Shown here piece by piece: positions 43,304 to 54,134 of a stretch of 64,000 nucleotides of DNA. The DNA comes from Nectonema munidae. Lineage: Eukaryota; Nematomorpha; Nectonematoida; Nectonematidae. Position numbers and translations under genes: made by a program. Location: the NCBI GenBank assembly GCA_030549495.1, contig JAUIRK010001056.1, forward strand, positions 248,001 to 312,000, written 5' to 3'. The notes beneath the pieces are model-generated. The model made no database searches. It was not told the DNA's origin and saw nothing but the letters and a program-made list of their open reading frames with translations. How positions within the stretch are numbered: the stretch's first letter is position 1; every line of letters begins with the position of its first letter.

Positions 43304-44569
43304 AGCATATTCTCAAAAATGCACCTTGTTCAGAATTTTCTTTATGATTACTCTGAGATTTTATCTGATAAAGCTATTATAAACTCAAGGGATGCGTGGC
43401 CTTCCGAGTACGATAGATACGCTTACTACAATTTATATAAAGAGTCGATTCCCATAGCTGGCGACAAGAATAAACGTGATTTACTTATTTTCTTGACTCA
43501 GGACGTAGCGTCCGTTAGTCCTGGACTGTATCTCTTCTGGCTCGCTACCCCAACAGGATTTTATATATCCTTTCGTGTTCAAGGAGCGTGAACTCAAGGA
43601 AAAAACAGCCAGAGGGTTTTGCAAAACCTCTTTAAATTTACGATGTTACCAGGTTTCCTCACAGATGAACCTATCCGAACACTTGCTACCTGTGTTCTCC
43701 TCGCAAAGCATGACAACAGATTTCATCACTACTCTTCGGAGTTTAAATAGATTGTCAAGTAGTATGAAGAAAGGTACCAGTTGCTCCTATTCTTATTTTA
43801 TCTCTTTTGATTGGAGTAACTGGTGCCTCAGCATGTCCGAAAATTTAACTAGAACATTATTTGCGAAATTTGATGCGCTATTCAATTTACAAAATATATA
43901 CACCTTTTCACACATCGCTCCTTTGAACAATATTGTTTTGATAATTAGCCGATACTTCGCGCCTAAAAGTGTAAACTTTCAGGACTCGTTTACTTACCCT
44001 TATGTCCATTCCTTCTCACCATCATGGTTTGAAGGGATGCGCTAGAAAGGTTGGACAGTACTCACAGCATCACTGATAGAATGGCCCTTGTTTGAAAACG
44101 GTCTAGAAGATCAACTTTTAGGCCAGAGTGACAACCAGATATTGATATTGTCAAAAAATCAGTCAAATTTGAAATTGTTATCAGTGATTCAAGCTAATGA
44201 ACGCATTAAATAATTCATAGTGTCACTTAAAGATGTTTGTGATCGGAAAGGACACAAACTCAAACCTAACGAGACTTGATCATTTACTATACTTTTTGAG
44301 TATGGAAAATGTTTCTATCTTAAAGGAGTCCCAGTATCTTCGGCTTTAAAACAAGCATCTCGACTTCTTGCAGAATAAAACGTCTTGATAGGAACGCTGA
44401 ACAACGAGATTGGAAGTGTTTTCTCAAATGCTTGCTCTTTAGCAGGTGTCGACTAGGCGAGTCAGATAGCATATTTATTATCTCTCACAATGTCCTATCA
44501 GATACTAACCTCCAAATTAACTAACTATCCCGATTTGATAAAAGCTCTACTACTCGCGCTGAAGCAGTA
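43304..44569 (+). pseudogene. EVE segment: L RNA-dependent RNA polymerase domain
   Basis: Begins in frame with segment A. 'LSDKAIINSRDAWP' belongs to the region before the polymerase core. After a frameshift near 43,565, 'FKERELKEKTARGF' is the premotif-A basic block. The motif A aspartate is at codon 43,809 ('SFDWSNW'), 'GMRxKGW' is the motif B region with a TAG (44,043-44,045) as x, and the motif C GDNQ signature of Mononegavirales reads SDNQ (44,127-44,138). Further stops at about 44,210 and beyond. Confidence 0.87.
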
Positions 44570-44586
44570 GGGGGGGGGGGGGGGGG
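44570..44586. repeat. Poly-G tract inside the viral pseudogene
   Basis: 17 G between the RdRp and connector segments. A similar run (14 G, 42,501-42,514) marks the left edge of the insert. Confidence 0.95.
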
Positions 44587-45313
44587 TAAATACTTTGCTT
44601 TATCCGTATTTTTGTATCAAAGGGGTCATAGATCCTCTCACCAATTTCACCAATTTTGTAAAAAAAAATCACTATGAGACTAATAGTGTACTATTTACAA
44701 GTGTAGTATCATTTTTGAGATTATCAATTAGTCCATCCTTCCATTATATCAAATTATTGAAAGATCCATATTGCTTGAACATAAGCAATTTTGAAGATGA
44801 TGCTCTAATATTTATTAGAGGTGCGATTAAAAAAGCTATACCAGCAATTGTAGAAAATCCTGAATTCAAGATTTTGTTTGATTACCGATCCTACGAGAAA
44901 GAGTACGATGTCCTGAACGATTTAATCACTCAAGAGCCATATCAAGCAAGATAGGCTAACAAGATATATATGCTTTCAAACGTAGCTCTAATAGAAAGTA
45001 TGATTTCAAAATTTAATGCATCTGCTTCTGTAAGAACTATTCTATCCAATCAGGAACATATTCTAAAGGCCTTTGATTTCATCGAACTCATAAGGTACTA
45101 TGACAAATCGCATCTCCAATATCTTATCACCACAAAAACAAAGATTGTAGTGAAGAACATCCAGTTTTGCCCAATCTAGATATGTCTCAATGCAGTTTCA
45201 TCCTAGCTGATAAATTGCGAATTATAACATGGAAGAAAATGATCTCCAATGTAACGATGCCTTGTTTCTCAGAGCAAGTAAATATTAACTTGAATTCTCA
45301 CATGACTTTTGAT
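44587..45313 (+). pseudogene. EVE segment: L region between RdRp and capping domain
   Basis: Reads 'FCIKGVIDPLTNF', 'LKDPYCLNISNFEDDALIFI' and 'TWKKMISNVTMPCFSEQ'. The last resembles the first capping motif (R-x3-W ... P). It is broken by a TAG at 44,952-44,954 and a frame change near 45,170. It follows the polymerase segment in the normal L order; the 17-G tract lies where an 'LGG' motif would be expected. Confidence 0.8.
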
Positions 45314-46250
45314 CTAGAGAAAACTTTCGTTAACCTTGTTTTCAATTTTTTGTATAAAAAAGTCCATATTCTCCTTACTTAGGATCTAAGACGGATATCA
45401 AATTTAAGAGCGGCTCGCTAGACATAATAAACACAGATAAGTGTGTGACAAACATAAGACTCGGTATCTCTATTTGGATGGCTCGAACAAATCACTTACC
45501 AGTTACCAAATTATCAAAGCTTATTGGAAACACTTGTTCAGGAAAAAACGTCAATTCCATTGGTGGACTTGAGGAAATCGTCCGGTGAAATCATTGGTGG
45601 ACCATTTTCTCATTGTTTGAATGACCCTTTGCGTGTCAATACATGCGCAATAAACGGGCTATGTGTATTCAATACGCACATCGCTATCACAACTGACTGT
45701 ATGGTGCGTTTTTCACGTGGGTCTGCCAACTATCGTATTTGTTCCCAATCCATTATCTTAAATTCAATTAAGATTCTCGAAACAATCAGTATGTTAAGCC
45801 CGTCACTAATATCACAACCTTGTGTGACTTTTGACTGTAATGAATGCACTCATATCATTGATGAAACTCTCACTGACTTAGTATCTCAACCAATGTATAC
45901 TCCAGTAAAAGCATTTCCACTCATGACAGAAATTTATCTTCAAGCCCAACGCGCTCAAGCTTTGCCATCACAAGGACTTTCTCCTGTTCATGTGGTTAGT
46001 GCATTCTACGCCTACAAATGGGAAACATATATAGCTAGTACAAATGTCATTGCGGATTCAAATGTTATTGAAAACAATGAATTCCTATCAAAGCCCGCCT
46101 TTCTAGATGTAGCATCATTCTCATTAGTAAATGTGAGATTGCTTTTCGTGCATCTTAGTGAAACGAGATGTGTTTCTAAGAATTGGATAAAGCCAAAGCA
46201 CTCCAAAAATTCTACTCCTTCAAACTTCATCCTAGTACAAGATCTAAACT
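45314..46250 (+). pseudogene. EVE segment B: L capping domain in native order, then unidentified tail
   Basis: Continuous frame from 45,524 to 46,252 covering 'GGPFSHCLND', 'AITTDCMVRFSRGSANY' and 'GLSPVHVVSAFYAYKW'. The Arg of the HR motif is replaced by Cys (45,611-45,616), which would abolish capping activity. Similarity to segment A stops at 46,093; the rest ('KPAFLDVASFSLVNV') does not match segment A and was not identified. Two-base differences near 45,455 shift the frame relative to segment A. Confidence 0.82.
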
Positions 46251-46259
46251 AGAATGCCT

Positions 46260-47240
46260 ATTCATCTGCATCGCTCGATATATTGATATAGTCCATGAGT
46301 ATTGTTCACCTTCTCAGATATTAAGAAAACAGAGCTTTTCTTGTGACTACATAAATTACCTTCTTACATATATATTTTTGTGATGCACTTATTTTGTTGC
46401 CAAAAATTCTGAAAGCGCAATCAAATTTGTGGTTTACGCCTGAAAATTGTATCTATGAATATTCAAATTAAAAAAAAGTATTTTTTATACTAATTCAGCC
46501 ATGCTAATTTAAATAATGAAGTCATTTTTCGCAATTAAGTGCTAAGTTTTTTAATTTCATCATATTCTTCTTATACCATACTCTTTGTTTTTATCAAGTT
46601 AATTTGTTCCCATAATCGTCACTTTTGTCTAACGTAATATTCATTTAATCATTACTTGAGTGTAAGTACATTTCCCTTATCTCATCATCATCCATACTGT
46701 AATATAATTAATCATTATAATCTTATTGAACATGTATTTTTAAATAAAATATGTCAAACATGGTGATTTTATTTCATGATTCATTTTTTTTGCAATTAGA
46801 GTGTGAAAATGGCAATCAAATTTTTTAGTTTCGCGTGAAATTTTTTTCAAAATTGAGCTAATACATTTTTTTGGCTGATTTTGCTGTTACTGTGAAAATA
46901 TGTGTCAAAGTGATGTATACCTCAAAATTATCTCATAAACATACTTTCATATTTTAAATAAATATATTTAAAAAAATTTCTATACCGATGCTGAGTTGAT
47001 TTCAGGACTTAATGTTGGCAATTATGGTGCAAAAAAGTGTGAAATCAATCAAGTTTGGCTTTTCGTTAAAAATCAAATTCTGGAAAAAATCAATTTTCTC
47101 AAAGATTGAATATCACTATTGAAATTTTGATTGAGGATAAAATTCTCACTAAAAATATCTTTAGAATTTAAAATAATTTTCTATAATCGATGTTTTTCAT
47201 TTCTGTACTCCTTTTGGACATTTGTCAAGTTTTTTCTTAC
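46260..47240. other. AT-rich stretch right of the viral insert
   Basis: A short plus-strand frame (46,183-46,383) has a coding-like composition but no recognised family. The rest shows nothing. Confidence 0.4.
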
Positions 47241-47249
47241 AATCGTTAT

Positions 47250-48725
47250 TCGGGAACTGAAGGCACATTGAAATGAAAACGCGTAATCACAAGAAAATGA
47301 AATAGTAACTCGTTTAATAAAGTGCTTTTATATTGTCAATATTGTAGTCTTTTGGGTGGGGGCTATATAGTTTTAAGAAACAAGTATGTAACTTGTCTAC
47401 ACGGAAGATATGCCGTTTTCCAATGAACTAGGAGATGGTGTGAAAATTTAGTATTTAGATTTTCAAAAAACATCTTCACCGTAAAGAAGCTCCCCCCCCC
47501 CCCCTTGTGAATCAAAAATCTTTAAACCTTTATCTTAGTAAATAATGTAATCATCAATTGACTAAAAAAAGGGTCTGAAAATTTTTAAACATTTAGAGTT
47601 ACCATAACTATGACAGATACCAATAGGTGAAGATATAACTATTCTCAAAAAAATTTATAAATGTTAATCGAATTTGAAAATTTTTTTCCTTCGGTGTGAA
47701 TGGGAGAGTATTTTAAATGATAAAGATGGAAAAATTTTTGTAATTAACAAATAAGGATTATGAATGATTTCATCAAGAACAGGAATTTTGAAAAAGATTG
47801 GTTAGCTAACATTCAGAGTGATATCTGTTCATATCACCTGATACTACAACACAATATTGTTAAAAAAAAAGACATCAACAAAGCGATTCTCTTCAATAGA
47901 AAAGTTCTGAAATCACTTAAATTATGGCTAAATAAATCGCTGAAAAAAGTTTTTTCGAACATAGTGTGCATAAAATGAATTTCTGATGAAAGTAAAGCTA
48001 CCAAGCAAGGATCAGTTTAGAATAAAGAGCAAAATTAGATACGATATAAAGTATAGAAGAAATCAAGTACAGACTACAAGCTTATAGCGAATTTGTAAGC
48101 AAAACAATAGAGGTCCTATTGAGTTAGTATATAATTCAAAGGCGTCTCTTTAATTTATTAATCAAACGAAGGGAAGGATAAAATAAGAAAAAGGAACAAA
48201 CCAAGGAGGGCCATAAGTGCTCGGTTTAGTTAGAGTAGCAATCAGTAATATTTTTCACCATGTCATTTTACAATAAAAATTTATAAATTTAAATTTTATG
48301 AGCTTTTAGCGAGCTTGATCTCAGGTTGCCTTTAGTAGAAATTTGGTCCATCTCTATTTATAAGATTGATGAAATCATTTTTATATCAAGAAAGAAAAAT
48401 ATTCTATTGGACTTTAAATGTATAAATCAATGTAGTGTAGAAGCAACTAAATATATAACCAATTTAATCACATTGAAAATTAGTATTCATTACCTGTCTA
48501 AATATTGTCAAAATGCTGTCGTTATGAAATAGAGGAAGGACGATTTGGTAAAAAATTTTTTTTGAAAATTATTCAAAAATCATAAAAAAAAAATAGCTGA
48601 CCACAAATTAACCAAAGTAAAAAATTAACTGTAATATAAATCTAGAGACAAAAGTATTTTATGAATCAAATTGAGTATATTTGATTTGCTGTGTATGGAT
48701 AAGTTTATTTTAAAAAATGATACTG
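47250..48725 (+). repeat. Unidentified 1.4-kb dispersed repeat, copy 2
   Basis: Same order of blocks as 35,160-36,670. Here the short core frame (ATG 47,760 to 47,978, 72 codons, 'NDFIKNRNFEKDWLANIQSD') is open whereas it is interrupted in copy 1. A 13-C tract (47,492-47,504) stands where copy 1 has only CCC. No terminal repeats or known domain were recognised. Confidence 0.75.
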
Positions 48726-48729
48726 ACAG

Positions 48730-49940
48730 GTAAAATATTTTGGGTTAATTAACCACCAAAACTTGGTTTATTAAATAAATTAAGACAATATTATCTTAAA
48801 AAATGTGGAATTTATAATGTATTTTGAAGTTTATATATTTGGCACTGATTGACAAGTTTGATTGATTTTTATGAAAAATAAATCACACCACCAGATTGGC
48901 AAAGAATTATTTAGTAGGGTCACGCGAAATTTTTGTAAAAATATTTAATATTTTAAGAAAAGGAGGGACTAAAATAGACCTACCTGCACCTCCGTCACTG
49001 AAGAAATAAAAATAGCCCGTGAAAAATAGGGTTAAAAGATTTTAAATCAAAAATTATTTACAAAACTACTTTTTTTTCTATTTGTTTAGACAATAAATTT
49101 ATTCCAACTCAACTGCTTAGTCTTAAAAAATCTTAAGTATAGTAAAAAGATATCCAAACTGAACGCCAGAAAATCATAATAACATGACAAATTATTATGC
49201 ATAAGCTGAATTTTTTTTTATAAAAATTGAAGGAAAATGTAATGTAATAAAATTAATATCTAAAAAGAAAAATACCTGATGTTAAAGGATATGGAATTCC
49301 TTACTTTTATACCTTTTTTAGAAAAAAAATTATTACTGGAATTTAAACGTATATTTAATATTTATCAAATTATATATTTATTAAGTGTATTATATTCAAA
49401 AAATTCATATAATATATCAAAAAAATAATAGAGAATTTATGGCTATAAATGTTACTCTTATACTTTCAAGTGCTATTTTGGAGTTATTTTTCATGGCTTT
49501 ATTGCCTTGAGAAATATCCAAGCATTTATTGTATTTAATTGATTTGAGGTATATTTCCTGGTGCTCTACATTTTTATCATGTCTGTATGCAGTGGCCTTT
49601 TTAAGGTTTTAAAGAGTATTAGAAAAAAAGTTCAATTAGATGAAACTAAACTTACATATAAATCTTCAGTTTCTTATTAAGAAAAACAATAATCAAGATA
49701 TTTAATAAAAAAAATAGTTTTTATAAAAGATTTGTCCTCCATGGCGGGTTTTTCTAATCGGTGGTTTAAGATTTAAATGGTATACAAGATGGTGTCAGTG
49801 CACACGCGCGCAAATAAATAAAAAAATTAAAACGCACACGCAAAACGCATATAATTAAAAATTTATTTAAAAACAAATAAAAATATATATTAAACTTTTA
49901 TTTATTTATTATTTTTGACTGAAGGCTCAAGTTTCATTCA
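48730..49940. other. AT-rich stretch without recognised gene
   Basis: Contains a CACACGCGCGC simple stretch near 49,800. Otherwise nothing. Confidence 0.4.
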
Positions 49941-50850
49941 TTCTACCATTTACAACAATCAAAAACTTGATTTTATAAAAAAAATTGAGGTAGGAACAGA
50001 TGTAAAGCACTTTCCAAATTCAATTGATATGCTTGCGAAATGCTTGATAAGGTTGAAGGGTGATCTTCTGAGCTAATGCAGCTTGGATTTTAGTCTAAAA
50101 TAAAGAAGAGAGATGGGAGAGCTAGGATAAGATTTTCAATACGCTTTGGTCAGTGAGAATTGGCTTATTTGGTGGGAAAATGTCCTAAGATTTTGATCCA
50201 GGAGTTAATGAAGTTATGTTAATTATTACTGATGAAGCATTGACAAATCAAAGTTTTGTGATATGCGGTTTCAAGATATGAGCAATAAAATTACCGCTTT
50301 GATTGCTGAAAAGTTTGATGCGAAAAAGATAGTTTTTGGAAGCGCAGTAACCAAAGAGCCCTCTTATAAAGTTCGCAAGTGTAAAAATTTGTGTCTTTGA
50401 CAAGGAGATACCAGCGGGTTAGTGGAGTATGGGAGGGTTAGCTACCATTGGGGTTTAGTGTGTAGAGTAAGCTCACGAAAGAAGATATTAAATTCAGAAG
50501 TCTTGTACATTTTAGAAGGGGTATGTTTAGCGAGATAATTTGACATGTGCATTTTTAGAATTGTCTAAGTGTGCATGGCACCAGAAGATTGAGGCGGTTA
50601 AGTGGTTAGATAAAATTTGGAGTATTAAAAAAAAGAGGATGCTTTTATTAAGTAGTGGGTCCCGTGAAAGATTTTGCGAGTCAGTGTAGAAGTGGATGTC
50701 TTAGAAGATGGTGAAATCGTTGAGATGATCAATAATATAATTGCTATATGCGATAAGAGTTTGGCACCCGCTTTTATAGGTTATGGTTCGGGAGTTGAGG
50801 GGAGAGCCGGTGGAGAAAAATTGAGAAACTGATGAGCCAACTTGAGAAAC
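49940..50850 (-). pseudogene. Degenerate 5'-truncated LINE copy, same family as 51.4-54.1 kb
   Basis: The minus strand near 50,690 reads 'DIHFYTDSQNL', the RNase H block equivalent to 'FYTDAQNI' in the larger copy. The 3' end text AAAGCACTTTCCAAATTCAA (50,006-50,025) parallels AAAGCACTTTCCAGCGTGAG (51,384-51,403). Numerous stops. RT part not recognisable. Confidence 0.65.
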
Positions 50851-51090
50851 TGATGAGCTTTTTTTTGAGGCAAAAGCTTAGGAACACTTCGATTTCTCTT
50901 GATTGCCGCTCACTATCTCCGATTTTTTTTTCTAGTTCGAGAAAATTCTCAACTTTAAATTTTAGTTTGCCTTCTTGTTTTTTTTACTAGTGATGCTGCT
51001 ATGATTTTATTTGCACGGATATTGATATACGCCGGGAGAGGTGAAGAAGAGTTTATTAGGGAGGGTGGGTGTATGTTAACGTGTATAGGG

Positions 51091-51239
51091 TACCGTAAAT
51101 GATACCGTGGGGTGTTTTAATCGAGAAGGCACAATTGTGCCGCTTGTATCAAACTATGAGAAAGTAGGCTTGATGTGGGATCGAACCCAAGACCTTGAGT
51201 TATCGAAACCCACTACCTAACCAACCTTACTCACGCCCA
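51091..51239 (-). repeat. tRNA-derived SINE copy (best preserved)
   Basis: On the minus strand: GTGGGCGTGAGTAAGGTTGG (D-arm/A-box-like), then GGGTTCGATCCC (B box, plus coordinates 51,177-51,188), then a tail through GCGGCACAATTGTGCC to GGTACC. This is the copy with the clearest pol III promoter boxes. It lies between two LINE copies. Confidence 0.88.
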
Positions 51240-51260
51240 CTATTGTTAACATAAAAGTTA

Positions 51261-51360
51261 AAATATTTATTCTTTTTAAATATATCGTTCGCTCCCCTTA
51301 CTTTTAGTTTTGTATGTGCATAATTTGATAAAAATTAATTATTAAAGACTAGGTTTATCT
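51261..51360. repeat. Half copy of the 33.7-kb palindrome
   Basis: Matches one arm plus spacer of the element at 33,763-33,932 in inverted orientation (AAATATTTATTCTTTTTAAA, then CGCTCCCCTTACTTTTAG, then AATTATTAAAGACTAGG). It ends exactly where the (TAGG)n tail of the neighbouring LINE begins. Confidence 0.85.
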
Positions 51361-54132
51361 AGGTAGGTAGGTAGGTAGATTTCAAAGCACTTTCCAGCGT
51401 GAGCTGATATGCTCGCGTAAGCTTGAGAGTTGGTTAAGGAAGATGCAGATGTTGGTAGAGATAGGTTGTCCTAAAAGTAGAAGAGAAAAGCAGATTAGTT
51501 TGTTATAGGGTTATCGACGGTGGTGAGAGTTGTTTCAATGGTGTCAATGAGGGTTGCTAGGGATTTTAGTAGTGTTGGGTGTAACAGAAGATCTGAGAGT
51601 GTTGTTGGAGATCTGTTAAGTAAAGAAAGGCAGCGAAATAGAAGATCTTGGCGATGATAAGAGAAGATTTGACATGTGAATATGAGGTGGTATGGCGTTT
51701 CTATTGTGTCGCATCCGAAACGACAGTATGGATTTTCGCTTACTTTAATTCGGAAAAGATATGCTTTGCATGGGCAATGGCCTGATAGCCAACGAATGGT
51801 TGAACGAGGTGGTGTAAATTTTTTGTTTTTAAAAGTTGTGTGAATTGTGCTGATGTGTGGTAAAGAGGAGATTAGTGCATTTTGAGATGAAGATATGGAC
51901 ATCTGCCATTCTTCTAGAGAGGATAAGTGAATGTGTGTTAGAAAGGTTTTGAGAAGTAGGGATTTGAGAGGAATGTGGGAGGTTAGGTGTAAGTTTGAGG
52001 TTAAGTAGTCTACTAGGGAGTTTTCTGGTATGTTTAGAAGAGCAGGGCACCAACATAGGTGTATGTGGAAATGTTTTGTAAGATTGATTAGGGAGGAGGC
52101 GAGTTGAAAGGAGGGAAAAGGGATGTTGTGTGATAGAGAGAGATCGTGGATTATGTTTTGTGCATCGGTATAGAAATGGATGGTATTAAAGTGGGGAAGG
52201 AAGTGGTTAATGTTCTTAGTGATCGTAGTGCAGGCGTGTAAAATGTTAAAGATTTCGCATTCGAAGATTGAGAGTAGAGGATTTAATTGGGATCGATGGG
52301 TGTAAAAGGGGCTAGTGGAAGAGCCTTTGAAGAAGGCGTAAACAAAGGAGGTACTTAGGGACTTCTTTGAGGCGTCTGTGAAGATGAGTAGGGAGGTTGG
52401 TGAAGAGGTAGAGCGAAGTTATGAAATTGATTGTTTTGCAAAAAATTTGTTTTTGCATATAGATGTTTTGAAAGGGTTTTGTGCAGATGGGTGAGTTAAA
52501 AGAGATGGGTGTATCGAGGGATGAACTAGGTAGTTAGCAATATTTGGAGCGTATTTTGCTAATAGATGTGAGTAGAAAGAATAGGATGGAGTATTGTGGT
52601 GGGGTGTGATCGGATGAAATAGGGGAATTAAGTTGTTGTATGTCAAGATGAAGCGCTTAATAATAGTTTTTTTAAGTTGAAGTTGTAATGGTAGGGTGTT
52701 AGTTAGAATTTCTAGGCATTGTGCGGAAGTAGTACGATATGCGTTGGTGATGCAAAGTAGGCAGAGACGGTGTATCTTGTTAAGAAAATGTATGGTTGTG
52801 GGGTGTTTTAAGGAGATGCCCCAGGAAAGAATTCCGTATTGAATTACTGGTAGGATTAAGGATATGTATATGTATTTGGTGTGTTTGGGACGGAGGCCCC
52901 ATTTATAAGAGATAGCGCTTTTAAGTGAAAAAAGGGTGACTGAGAGTTTTTGGTATATTTTTTTAAAGTGTATTGAAAATTTTATGTTGGACTGAAGGTT
53001 TAGTCGTAGATATTTGATAGTCTTTGATGCAGTTATAGAAGTAGAGGTATTTAAATGAAGGGGTAAATGTTCTATGCGTCTGCGTGTAAAGTGAATGAGG
53101 TTGGTTTTGCTGGAGTTAAAGAATATCTTATTTGTGTTTGCTCTTTCTTGTAGCCTTAGTAGAAATGAAGAGGATTTGGTGAGGTTTTCTTGTTGAGAGT
53201 TACTGGTGAAGGTGAAAAATATGTCGTCTGAAAAACATTGGGAGAAATCAGTGTTGGTGTAGATTAGATCGAGAAGCGGGTCTATGAGAACTAGCCAGAG
53301 GATATCAGAAAGACATCCTCCTTGGGGAGTTGAGATGGTTAGCTTATGGATGCAAAGGGAAGCGCGATGTCGGAAAATGAGACAGCGGTTTGAAAGGTAT
53401 GAGCTTATAAATTTGATGATGTAAGGAGGAAATGATTTGTGTGCAAGGTTAGTGATGATGGCTGGATGCCAGGCTGAGTTGAAAGCCTTGTTTATGTCTA
53501 AGAAAGTTGTAGAAGAAATTTTCTGAGTAGAAAGAGAAGAGTCAAGGTAGGTGGTTAGACGAGATAGTGCTGTTTCCGTATTTTTGTTGGGAAGGTATGC
53601 AAATTGCGTGTGATGAATGAGGTTACGGGATAGGATGTAGTGGACTAGACGTTTGCGAATGATTTTTTCGAAAAGTTTGCCTAGTATGGGTAGTAGAGTG
53701 ATTGGTCGCCAATTTTGAATGAGGCTTGAATCTTTATTGGGTTTAGGAATGAGTATGAGTTTGCCGATTTTCCAAACGTTGGGGAAATGTGAATGAGTAA
53801 GGCATGCATTGAAAATAAGGAGTAAATGTTTGTTTAGAATGTGTATTTATTTTTTAATATGTTTGGGTGAGATATGGTGGAAGCTAGATGAGGCATTTGT
53901 TTTAAGAGAGTTTACTGCTATGTTTAATTCATTTAGTGTGATTGGAGGAAAAGTAGGGTTTTGGATGGAGTGAATGATGTTTTTAGAGTGTTCTCGAATT
54001 GTGTGGGGAAAGGGGAGATCAGAAGAGGGAGAGTCGGGGGGAAAGATTGTCGGTAGAAATGGAGGGTTGTAGTGTGTTGTATGATCGGATGAGCAGGGAA
54101 GTATTGTTTCGGGGAGAATAGAAGGTTTTTTT
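51358..54132 (-). mobile_element. LINE (R1/I/Jockey-group) with RT, RNase H and zinc knuckle; 5' truncated
   Basis: One minus-strand frame runs from about 54,130 to 51,495 with only two visible stops (TAA near 53,850 and at 52,419-52,421). In order: 'NWRPITLLPILGKLFEKI' (RT block 1), 'FLDINKAFNSAWHPA' (motif A), 'STPQGGCLSDILWL' (motif B, 53,333 downwards), 'QCFSDDIFF' (motif C), RNase H acidic blocks 'LLIFTDAS', 'FECEIFNI', 'FYTDAQN' and 'NSLVDYLTS', then a C-x3-C-x7-H-x4-C knuckle. The 3' end carries (CTAC)n on the minus strand (TAGG repeats at 51,360-51,378). Presence of RNase H favours the R1/I/LOA side of the LINE tree. The endonuclease is missing. Confidence 0.9.
51495..54100 (-). pseudogene. 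LINE ORF2 (RT-RNase H), two stops
   Basis: Frame checked at five points (51,902; 52,055; 52,376; 52,646; 53,333), all in register, so no frameshift across about 2.6 kb. Motif C is FSDD, not the usual F/YADD (catalytic Asp pair at 53,223-53,228 kept). All four RNase H acidic residues appear present. The two TAA codons suggest recent inactivation, or suppression/sequencing differences. The region is T+G-rich on the plus strand. Confidence 0.85.
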
Positions 54133-54134
54133 TA

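Larger units (their letters stand above)
42517..46250 (+). pseudogene. Endogenous mononegavirus L (polymerase) pseudogene, rearranged
   Basis: A fossil of a non-retroviral, non-segmented negative-strand RNA virus L gene built into the host genome. L is the large protein carrying the RNA polymerase (RdRp), the capping enzyme (PRNTase) and, usually, a methyltransferase. Present order: capping-domain segment (42,517-43,303), RdRp (about 43,304-44,569), 17 G, connector (about 44,587-45,313), capping-domain segment again (45,314-46,093), then about 150 bp not identified. No methyltransferase part and no other viral gene were recognised. Many frameshifts and stops make it non-functional. It looks rhabdovirus-like within Mononegavirales but cannot be placed to family by eye. 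Confidence 0.88.

Noticed and set aside
46093..46383. Viral or host coding continuation right of EVE segment B
   Set aside because: Similarity to segment A stops at 46,093 and the following peptide shows no motif I can assign, so it is left unidentified.
51829..52056. Long minus-strand open frame starting 'MLVPCSSKHTRK' in the LINE
   Set aside because: Out of register with the RT-RNase H frame, which reads 'CWCPALLNIPENSLVDYL' across the same bases; a shadow caused by skewed composition.
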